Source of the DNA: Pisaster brevispinus
Lineage: Eukaryota > Echinodermata > Asteroidea > Forcipulatida > Asteriidae
Length of the DNA stretch: 64,000 bases
Reading direction: 5' to 3'
Assembly (NCBI GenBank): GCA_023634235.1
Contig: JAMKCF010000004.1
Coordinates: 7,357,202-7,421,201 of the forward strand
Part shown: positions 13,201-19,321 of the stretch, in pieces
Numbering within the stretch: position 1 is the first letter of the stretch
Layout of the letters: every line of letters starts with the position of its first letter
The notes under the pieces: model-generated
What the model saw: the letters and a program-made list of their open reading frames with translations, nothing else
The model's database searches: none
What the model was told of the DNA's origin: nothing
Position numbers and translations under genes: made by a program

Positions 13201-13985
13201 GACGGTGCAACTCTGGTGGTACTACCTAGATCTACAACAAATACACTCTCCATTGGCCTACGCTGTGATCGGGATTTCTCATCTGGCATTCCATTTTCGA
13301 AGCTTTTATCAATGCCACATGCATCTTTGAGACTACTTTGTGTTTTACCTGCTGTGATCGCAAGAAATGCTTTTTCAGTACTACTCTTACCAGAAACTTT
13401 CTTTTTTTTCCCCTTAGTGGCATGGACTCCTGTCAAGGGTAGACTAACTGCTTGGTGAGTGCCAAATCTAAAGCTTGGGCCGAGATCAACAATGGTGATG
13501 CAAGGAGAATCGTGAACTGATGCACCCGCAAATTTTAATACAGCCTCTGATGTAGGGTTGCTTCGCCGACGTTTTGCAGCTGTCTCAACAACGCCATCGT
13601 CACTTGAGGAGGATGGGTCGACTTCCCAAATACACTCCGAGGACGGATCTACAGCTTTTGAAATTGTCAATACCTTAGGCTGAGAGGAGAGATGTCTCGA
13701 CTTTTTCTTCTTCTTATAGGTGCCCCTGTGTATCGAGCCGTTGTTGTCCTTCACTTTTCCCGAAGACTTTGTTTCTGTCTTCAAAGAAGTTAGCCTGCGT
13801 TGTTCCCGTTTGACTGTGATTCCTTGGAGTTTTTGTTTAGATTTCCTCCCTTCATTGGGATCGGCAAGGAAGGATTTACCCCTGACCTTCTTGGACCTTA
13901 CTGGCTTGAGACGTGCTTGTAGCTGTTTGGGAACTTGATCTTTTGGATGTTCCACTCCAGTTTGTTTTCTGGTTGTCTTCCCCAT
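1083..13985 (-). CDS. NOL9: NOL9, polynucleotide 5'-hydroxyl kinase (ten visible exons, 3' end missing)
   Basis: NOL9/Grc3 family nucleolar kinase that phosphorylates the 5'-OH of RNA during ITS2 removal from pre-rRNA (family knowledge). Exons, 5' to 3' on the minus strand: 13985-12412, 11586-11166, 10203-9956, 9633-9536, 8793-8760, 6116-5980, 4220-3995, 2787-2556, 2213-2144, 1213-1083. Every junction is GT..AG and the phases join to an open 1057-codon frame. Landmarks: P-loop GWKNSGKST (residues 728-736, Lys734), YLECDVGQTEFTPPG (754-768), INTMGW in exon 6, YALNGSVVGLC in exon 8 and IIRGID in exon 10, all in the order of vertebrate NOL9. The start is the first ATG, since an in-frame TGA lies seven codons upstream. 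Vertebrate NOL9 is about 700 aa; the excess is a long Lys/Ser-rich N-terminus. Exon 10 ends in phase 0 at a GTAAGG donor with no stop, and no terminal exon was recognised in 1-1082, so the gene probably continues off the left edge. Head to head with TBK1. Confidence 0.93.
2144..2213 (-). CDS. NOL9: NOL9 exon 9 (70 bp)
   Basis: Acceptor TTTTGCAG and donor CTAG|GTAAGA. Encodes MRVVSKDHPKVFKSTPVCQC plus HGL, matching the LLAQTPICDCLGFG region. The phase links exons 8 and 10. Confidence 0.87.
2340..2530 (-). repeat. tRNA-derived SINE family A, copy 1 (partial)
   Basis: Shares TTTGCATTGCTAGAGCAGAT and the CAATGTTTGTTAAGCACTGC region with copies at 6400-6606, 50088-50310 and 62925-63270. The tRNA-like 5' end is truncated right beside NOL9 exon 8. 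Confidence 0.7.
2556..2787 (-). CDS. NOL9: NOL9 exon 8
   Basis: Residues 913-990. ALLAGLSKLQPSPLPQD, VAVHVTNGHVP and IMYALNGSVVGLCQ follow the vertebrate SYLSQLQ..ALRITHSDV..ILYAVNASWVGLC order. The linker before it is shorter than in human NOL9. Donor GAG|GTAAAC. Confidence 0.9.
3243..3330 (+). repeat. SINE family C fragment
   Basis: GGTTCGAATCCCGGTCATGA followed by TGTCCTTGAGCAAGATGC matches the B-box and adjacent body of the family C SINE at 33066. In a NOL9 intron. Confidence 0.6.
3780..3985. mobile_element. Decayed foldback element (family G-like)
   Basis: GGCCCAATTCCACAAA at the left and GCTTAACATTTCTG/GCCAAGCAAGACTTTTC internally resemble the GGGCCCAATTTCAT elements at 48199 and 52412. 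Degraded, so family assignment is tentative. Confidence 0.4.
3995..4220 (-). CDS. NOL9: NOL9 exon 7
   Basis: Residues 838-912. GLGLQLLVDIIHMTRPTHVV followed by QLWSP matches the family block GLLLLIDLIRLLSPSHVVQ. The rest, up to DVPNVVDKSW, is less conserved. Acceptor GTTCAG, donor CTG|GTAGGT. Confidence 0.9.
5980..6116 (-). CDS. NOL9: NOL9 exon 6
   Basis: Residues 792-837: KMCFFGDVHVHADPDSYLEM, then VKYLIQEY and LIINTMGW. The NTMGW core is a family hallmark. Donor CAAG|GTACAA. Confidence 0.92.
6400..6606 (-). repeat. tRNA-derived SINE family A, copy 2
   Basis: On the minus strand the head reads GGCTAGCTCGGTGGTCTAGT (A box) with B box GGGTTTGAGGCC. The body runs down to a region starting TGTTAATATTTGCATCGAGG on the plus strand. 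Most complete family A copy in the window. Lies in NOL9 intron 5 (between exons 5 and 6), close to exon 6. Confidence 0.78.
7060..7257. mobile_element. Foldback MITE family H, copy 1
   Basis: Terminal inverted repeats: left TAAGGGCCATGTCACACGGG, right end reading (reverse complement) TTAGGGCCTTGTCACACGAG. Subterminal GGCAACTT/AAGTTGCC repeats add to the palindrome. A decayed second copy follows at 7460-7682. NOL9 intron. Confidence 0.75.
7460..7682. mobile_element. Foldback MITE family H, copy 2 (decayed)
   Basis: Shares CAACCAGTTCCAGACAATTT, GGTTGCCTCCAAGTTGCCT and the terminal GTGTGACATGGCC with the preceding copy. The left terminus has lost its match. Confidence 0.55.
7808..7960 (+). repeat. 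SINE family C, partial copy
   Basis: GTGTCGTGGCTGAGCATTTT (A-box side), GTGGGTTCGAATCCTGGT (B box) and TGTCCTTGAGCAAGGCACTT identify the same tRNA-Leu-like SINE as at 33066. Confidence 0.7.
8588..8712. mobile_element. Foldback MITE family I, copy 1
   Basis: Inverted repeat: ATGCTAGGTGGCAGCAGACT on the left against AGTCTGCTGCCACCTAGAGT on the right, each next to an ACC/GGTAA motif. Related sequence at 45465-45600 and a fragment at 28110-28160. Close to the NOL9 microexon. Confidence 0.72.
8760..8793 (-). CDS. NOL9: NOL9 exon 5 (34-bp microexon)
   Basis: Acceptor CAAACAG and donor AA|GTGAGT bracket 34 bases encoding GPPFTHSRKAE, matching GPPFTH in the vertebrate protein. Its phase (1 in, 2 out) exactly bridges exons 4 and 6, which strongly supports it. 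Confidence 0.87.
9536..9633 (-). CDS. NOL9: NOL9 exon 4: YLECD.GQTEFTPPG motif
   Basis: Residues 748-780, with YLECDVGQTEFTPPGMLSLQ and HITEPVL, nearly matching the vertebrate NOL9 block after the P-loop (nucleotide-binding and catalytic aspartate region). Acceptor GCAG, donor TTAG|GTAGGC. Confidence 0.93.
9956..10203 (-). CDS. NOL9: NOL9 exon 3: Walker A (P-loop)
   Basis: Residues 666-747 plus two bases. Carries VVLICGWKNSGKSTLCRYL, the ATP-binding P-loop, with Lys734 and Ser735 as the expected phosphate and Mg2+ contacts. Acceptor CCACAG, donor CCAG|GTACTC. Confidence 0.93.
11166..11586 (-). CDS. NOL9: NOL9 exon 2: N-terminal beta domain
   Basis: Residues 525-665. Contains LAFHGKVLVRAVHGSVTV and GFPIMASRQYHPLYSPNSSC, which correspond to the conserved beta-rich domain (GKV..GSV..G) before the P-loop domain of NOL9. 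It ends after PGFSNIFNSPENRE at an AGAG|GTGTGT donor, phase 0. Confidence 0.9.
12412..13985 (-). CDS. NOL9: NOL9 exon 1: start codon and long basic low-complexity N-terminus
   Basis: Encodes residues 1-524 plus two bases of codon 525. Rich in Lys, Ser and Glu, with basic clusters resembling nuclear/nucleolar localisation signals (KKKKKSRHLS, RKRKKRK, KKSRKSS). The last quarter is acidic (DDDDETPSEPDLDLTVEDN). No folded domain is recognisable. The donor TAG|GTGATT joins in phase to exon 2. Such N-termini diverge fast in NOL9, so the start rests on the ATG and the upstream in-frame stop rather than on similarity. Confidence 0.88.
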
Positions 13986-14553
13986 TGCTGGCTGATTAAT
14001 GCTTCAGGGTCAGACCTGTACTGAATACAAGCGAATCAAAAATTGCATAAAATAACATAATTTAAATAAATATATCACTCGTAAAGTGCAACCTATCCAC
14101 TTAAATAAGTAGGTGCTCTAGGTGCGAGAATGAAAACAAAAAGTACAGAAAAAGGACATTTAAGTGGCCAAGTTGTCTTCGGATTGGGCACTTTGAGCGA
14201 TAAGAAGCATTTGGTTGGAAAGACATTTTAAAAGTAGAATATAAATGTCAAATGATTCAAATAAAAAAAAAAACTTCAAAATTAAGTGATGTTTTTATAA
14301 ATGTTGTGACAGTACACGGTCTGCCAAAGTGTAAGACCATGGAGCTATAGCTCTATGGCAGGACCAACTTTGATTAGACTCCTCAAAATGTTCTGCTGGT
14401 TGCATTTCGAGAGGCAAACCTATATTTTTGTTATTCACTACCCACCAACATGAACATCTCTTTAAAAGGATAAGAAGCAGTTTCAAACAGCAAGTTTGTA
14501 CGAGATTTGAAGGCAATGTGCCCCTTTAAATTGTGGCCATTGCAGGCAACTGT

Positions 14554-14813
14554 CTAGTCTTGGTCCAAGACGTCACTATCTCATACTCGTAACGTAACGC
14601 GATAACCCTACAGAGAGCGCGCTTTTCTTCTTGAATTCATTTCGGTTGACGACTGTCTGTAGTAACGCGCAAGCAAGCTGGAAATCAAACCAAGGATAGT
14701 GACCCCCTCTGTTGTTTGGATTGATCCATTTCGGTGCGAACTATCAACGATGGATAGTGGACTAATTCTGTTTTTGGAATTGATCCATGCGAAGGTCTTG
14801 GAACCAAGACTAG
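14554..14813. mobile_element. Foldback element, about 260 bp
   Basis: CTAGTCTTGGTCCAAGAC at the left is answered by an inverted GTCTTGGAACCAAGACTAG at the right end. Inside, GGATAGTG and TTGATCCAT are repeated. Single copy in the window. Confidence 0.55.
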
Positions 14814-14838
14814 CAACTGTCATGAGGTGGGTTTTAAG

Positions 14839-15600
14839 GGGTGTTCAAGGGACACACTGCCTTCAGATAAGGGGCTTTGGGCCATAAAAAATGTACAAAT
14901 ATGGTTGGAAGGATGTTTAAAAGTAGAATATAATGATCCACGCAAAATATACCTCAAAATTGTGTGGTTTTCCTTTTATTACTTTGTAAACTAGCAAGGT
15001 ATGCCATTTTGTAAAAACAACTTTTTTACTCTGATCGCAGACTGTGTTCACTGTTAGTTTACAAAATAAAAAGAAAACCACACCACTTTGAGGGATATTT
15101 GTGTGAATTATTATTTTCTACATCTTAAAAGAATCTTTCCGACTGTTTTCATTTCATAACAAACGCAATAGCAGGGCTCGAATTTTACACTAGACCGCAG
15201 GCCCGAGGCCAGTAATTTTAGCCCTGGGCCAGTAAATTCATGACTGAACAAGTCCGGCGGTCTTTTGTATTTCAATTGAATAATAAAACCTCAATGTATA
15301 GTGATGTTCAAATGGTGACGGAGTCTGATAATTATCTTTCAATTCTGATTGGGTATCAAAATATACTAACCTATCAGACAAATGAGACAAATCTTTTCTT
15401 AGTGCTTGTTCAAATATGAACAGTTTACATGTTTAAAAATTTTGCCAAAAGTGCTTTCTCAGTCATTTAGATTCTGGTCTTGTAAAATAAATTCTGGTCC
15501 AGTAAAAATTCTGAGCTACAGGCCGTGAAGTCTTGTGGGACTTCACCCCAAATTCAAGCCCTGCAATAGCCCCAATCGAAAGGCAATGTGCCTCTCTTAC
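14839..15600. mobile_element. Foldback element containing a nested MITE
   Basis: Left GGGACACACTGCCTTC and right GAAAGGCAATGTGCC are imperfect inverted ends. Inside, ACCTCAAAATTGTGTGGTTT faces AAACCACACCACTTTGAGG, and TTTGTAAACTA faces TAGTTTACAAA. The right part is split by the 392-bp element at 15172-15563; removing it restores a continuous right arm. Confidence 0.65.
15172..15563. mobile_element. 392-bp MITE with 6-bp target duplication
   Basis: Termini CAGGGCTCGAATTTTAC and (inverted) CAGGGCTTGAATTTGG. The flanks are the direct repeat CAATAG (15166-15171 and 15564-15569). No coding capacity. The interior CCCGAGGCCAGTAA..GGGCCAGTAAA resembles a fragment near 35460-35540, so the family is dispersed. 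Confidence 0.8.
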
Positions 15601-15948
15601 AATTCATATAATGAGGAAAGTTAAACCTGTTAAAAGTGTTAGTTATTGCATCTGGGTAGTTTGCGATTAGCATTACTAATGGAATGGCAGCCCTCCAATC
15701 AGTCCTCCCATCCCAGCGGTCTGGTAGGTTGAAGTACGATTGTATCCCATTTTTTTAAAGGTAGAAATAACTGCTGAAACAGCTTCAGGGATTAACAATT
15801 TCTATGAAAATTTCATCAAATCATGTCTACCTCATGATCGAATTGAGTTTCAGGAAATAATGTTCCTGCAAATTGCAGTATTTTCATCATCTTTACGTAA
15901 ATATTTCCATCAGTCGGTCTGTGGTGGGTGTAAAAATAACCTATATTA

Positions 15949-16112
15949 GCCTTTTTGAGGCATGGTGGACACTCAGGAGTGTACTGCTTGGTTTGGGCAT
16001 GGAGGAAGGAAATACCCACATTTCCTTCCTCCATGGTTTGGGTGTATACATACAAGTTTACCTAAACCTAGTGTAGTGTCATAGTATTGTGTCCACCATA
16101 TCTCAAAATGGC
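15949..16112. mobile_element. MITE family J, copy 1
   Basis: Termini GCCTTTTTGAGGCATGGTGG and, inverted, GCCATTTTGAGATATGGTGG. Inside is a second perfect hairpin, ATGGAGGAAGGAAAT facing ATTTCCTTCCTCCAT. A second copy is at 26830-26944 in TBK1 intron 3. Confidence 0.72.
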
Positions 16113-16142
16113 TTATTATGTTCTATCATTCAAGACCCAGTT

Positions 16143-16265
16143 ACTCGGGCACTTAGTGATTTGCCTGTGTGGATTTTGTTCTTCCCAGAACTCAGGAAAG
16201 TACTGAGTTAAGTACAGAGTCCGAAGGGTAAAACCAAATTATACAATCTCCTTTGAAAAAAGTTG
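16143..16265 (+). repeat. SINE family A fragment (3' half)
   Basis: TACTCGGGCACTTAGTGATT, then CTCAGGAAAGTACTGAGTT and GGGTAAAACCAAATTAT, match the body of the family A SINE; no tRNA head. Confidence 0.5.
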
Positions 16266-16429
16266 ACATCAGATGTCATTTTTTTCAAAGGAGGCAATGA
16301 TACAGTGCCCCAGCTACCACACCTGTCATGCCAGTTTAGTGTTAAAAAGAAAATTTTACTTTTTCCACCGAACTCTTGCCATTATTTCTTGACATGCTCG
16401 ATTGAGCTCTATCACTAGTTCAGTACTAC

Positions 16430-16506
16430 CTAGTTGCAATAGTCGTAACCCTCCATCCTCCCAACGACCGTCAGAGGGATGGTAGATTACGATTATCGCA
16501 ACAACT
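16430..16506. mobile_element. Small palindromic element, degenerate copy
   Basis: CTAGTTGCAATAGTCGTAAC with CCTCCATCC faces GGGATGGTAGATTACGATTA. It is a decayed relative of the near-perfect 64-bp palindrome at 18489-18552. Confidence 0.6.
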
Positions 16507-16618
16507 GCTGTACTTAGTCTTAGGAAGTGTAACTAAACTAGGATTCTAGCTAGTTAGGAGGTATCACTATGTCAGAATGTGTCACGTACCTACCAACCCA
16601 TCCGTTACCAAGAACATT

Positions 16619-17340
16619 TGTTCCGTCCCAACTTGACAATTGTCCCAACTATAGTTGGGACTGGTCCCAACTTGAGTGTTAAAGTTGGGACGTCCCAACT
16701 ATAGTTGGGATCGCCCATAGGACACCGTGATCGATCATGCGTGGATTACTGTGTGTGACTATAATATGGAGGGGGAGGTAGGACTATTGCACTACTGTAG
16801 ATCTGCGCACAAGCTGATGCGATCGGCGTTTAAAAATTAATGAGATTCTTTGTTTCAAACCTGGGTCTCGGCTCTGTGCAAACTCATGTCAAAACTGATG
16901 ATGGAGCTAGTTAGAGCCTGTCGCAAGCCGGTGCCCAGGACGAGGTTTGGAATTATAGTAATATATCGCTCATAATGGACCGCTAACTCGGTTTAAATAG
17001 TGTTTTTCATAGATGGTTCTGACAGCGGCCTCATGCTCATGCCGGGCGGACGCTTTCATTCTCAAAGTAGCCTAATTAGGCCTAAGCATTTAGTTTCCCT
17101 TCTCTTGGAAAACCAATATTCTAATTTATCTCAAATATTCTCAAGGGACAGTGGTCTTAAAACTTCATACTATGAATATGATACTTACTATTATTACAGT
17201 GTAGTATGTTTTTAGTTGATTCATGGGGGTGCTTTGTGTTTACTGCGATCCCAACTATAGTTGGGACGTCCCAACTTTAACACTCAAGTTGGGACCAGTC
17301 CTAACTATAGTTGGGACAATTGTCAAGTTGGGACGGAACA
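16619..17340. mobile_element. Foldback element family E, copy 1: 95-bp inverted repeats differing at one visible base
   Basis: Left arm 16619-16713 and right arm 17246-17340 are inverted copies, both starting TGTTCCGTCCCAACTTGACA, with one visible mismatch. Each arm is built from the smaller palindrome CCCAACTATAGTTGGG and related TTGGGAC units. The about 530-bp interior has no transposase frame. A diverged, internally deleted copy in the opposite orientation is at 22233-22709. Confidence 0.85.
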
Positions 17341-18128
17341 CCATTACCAAAAAATAGGCCACACAAGAAGAAGACTTCACCACTGAATCAGAAATTAATA
17401 ATTAGTTGCTGACGAATAGAGCTCCAGTTAAATGTTATGTATAAGAATAGAATAAGTACCACGTAACGTCACTGATGTTGGAAAACCCACATGTCGTGTC
17501 GTAAAGCTGAAAGGTAAATTAACTGCAACTGATCTTGCTGATCTTTACGCAATACCTTGCCCACGTGTATCTTTTTTAATTTTACAATAAAAACATAAAG
17601 CTTTTCGTGGAAAAGCGCATAATGATGACGAGCGCCTAGATCCTGTTTGCGTCACCAATACAAGTTTGCGCTGCGTATTCATTTAACGACAATGGGAGAC
17701 CTTGCAAAACTTTGCTTTCTCAAAATTGCGCTTTGTAATATGATTTGCGCGGTGAGTGCGCGTGTGTTTTCAGCATTGCGGGGTACGTGAGAAAACAGGC
17801 GAACCGCGCCGCCCGATAGAGGGGGGTAATCCCCGTGTAGAGGTGGTAGCGGATGCTAGCTGCGCGATTAAATAAATGAAAATGACTACAGTAGTACTGG
17901 ACATCACCAAACGGGATTGGAACCTGCGACTGTGATCTCTGGACTAATGTGCCGGTGCTCTATTCAGTGAATGGCTCCAGCTGATGAACAATCTGTTTCT
18001 TTTATGGACATTTGATTCAGTGATGGTGTTAGTACATTTTTCAGTTTTTTATTATAATTAGGCATGTTAGGGTGCAATTTATTTATTTTTAATTTTAGGC
18101 CTAAAAAAAGCCCTAGAAACAGCTAGGT

Positions 18129-18420
18129 CCGTTCAATCAACTTTCATTTGGCGATATAAAATGGATCAGTAATGGCAAAATTTGTCAAATGACCAAGCAA
18201 CGTATATTTGGGGGTTCCCCACACAAACCTAGAAAAGGGTTTGAAAATGGTCACATGCCTCTAAGTCTAAAAGGGTTTAAAATCACTACATACAGACGGA
18301 ATGGATACAGAATCAGAATATACGATAATATGTTGCTTGGTCATTTGAAAAATGTTGCCATATTACTTATTAGTTACTGATCCATTTTATATCGCCACTA
18401 AATGAATGTTGATTGAATGG
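18129..18420. mobile_element. Foldback element, 292 bp
   Basis: The left end has CCGTTCAATCAACTTTCATT, then GGCGATATAAAATGGATCAG; the right end is the inverted equivalent with a few differences. Subterminal GACCAAGCAAC faces GTTGCTTGGTC. No coding capacity. Confidence 0.75.
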
Positions 18421-18488
18421 TTTGTTCCGCTATCATCACTATAGCGGACCGAACCGGATAGTTGTAACTTCTAGGAGTAGGGCAAACC

Positions 18489-18552
18489 CTAGTTGCGATG
18501 ATCGTAACCCTCCACCGTCGGGAGGATGGAGGGTTACGATCATCGCAACTAG
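18489..18552. mobile_element. 64-bp near-perfect palindrome with 7-bp target duplication
   Basis: CTAGTTGCGATGATCGTAAC and the bases after it pair perfectly with the right half across a 12-base loop. Both flanks are GCAAACC (18482-18488 and 18553-18559), the sign of a mobile insertion. A degenerate relative is at 16430. Confidence 0.8.
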
Positions 18553-18606
18553 GCAAACCCATGCAACCATACCAGGGACTAAAATTCATGAAAACCCAAT
18601 CCACAT

Positions 18607-19033
18607 CAGGGCTTGCCCTTAACACTCCCAGTAACACTAGCCCGGCGTACACAGTCTAGTAAAAACTGCTACGGGCTAGTAAACACCACTTCTCAACTTG
18701 CCCTGTGGGCTACTAAAAACTGTGCAAACTACTCGTTCAAAACACTCATATTTCTTCCTTTTCAGAAGTGAACGATACAATATAAAAAATGTGTTACTGT
18801 TAGATGTTAAAAGTGTATACTAAATGTAACTTCATTTGACCATTAACTGATTAAACTGGTTGTGATCACTACCTTTAATACATGTGTGTACACACATCAT
18901 CAAAGAGATACATTTATAATTATTACATGTTTAAAATCTGGGCTACTAAAATTTCCTGGGGGGGGGGGGAGATAAAATGCACAGTTTACTAGCCCGGTGG
19001 GCTACTTTACAGAAAGCTTAAGCGCAAGGCCTG
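18607..19033. mobile_element. 427-bp MITE with 5-bp target duplication
   Basis: Termini CAGGGCTTGCCCTTAA and, inverted, CAGGCCTTGCGCTTAA; flanks CACAT (18602-18606, 19034-19038). Subterminal repeats contain GGGCTAGTAA / GCCCGGTGGGCTA. Related in terminal sequence to the element at 15172. Confidence 0.75.
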
Positions 19034-19213
19034 CACATATGCAAGTCTTGGTCGGGTATGAGCCAGGGTCCACAGAGCTGAAAGGCAGGGAAGAAACTGG
19101 CACCAGGCCAGCCCGAATGCCAAAACAGTTTTACCAAAATAACCATGTTACCAAAGTAGGCCTATAATTTTTTATTTTCTATTTTTTCAGGGCTTTGTGA
19201 ACATTATTTTAAA

Positions 19214-19321
19214 ATGTCGTCTGCCTCCAATCAGATACGAAGCACCAAGACATACCTGTGGTACATTAGCGATGTACTTGGCACTGGGGCAACAAGTACA
19301 GTGTACAAGGGCCGCCACAAG
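19214..19321 (+). CDS. TBK1: TBK1 exon 1: start and glycine loop
   Basis: Residues 1-36, [20 protein letters not shown], the kinase glycine-rich loop. A TATTTTTTCAG acceptor ends at 19190, so the ATG sits 23 bases into a spliced exon. Donor AAG|GTAAGG, phase 0. Confidence 0.94.

Larger units (their letters stand above)
13986..19190. other. NOL9-TBK1 divergent intergenic region, packed with inverted-repeat elements
   Basis: About 5.2 kb between the two start codons. At least eight foldback or palindromic elements cover much of it (14554-14813, 14839-15600 with a nested MITE, 15949-16112, 16430-16506, 16619-17340, 18129-18420, 18489-18552, 18607-19033). The only stretch richer in CpG is about 17620-17870, a plausible but unproven promoter or first-exon area. 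No coding exon was recognised. Confidence 0.6.
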
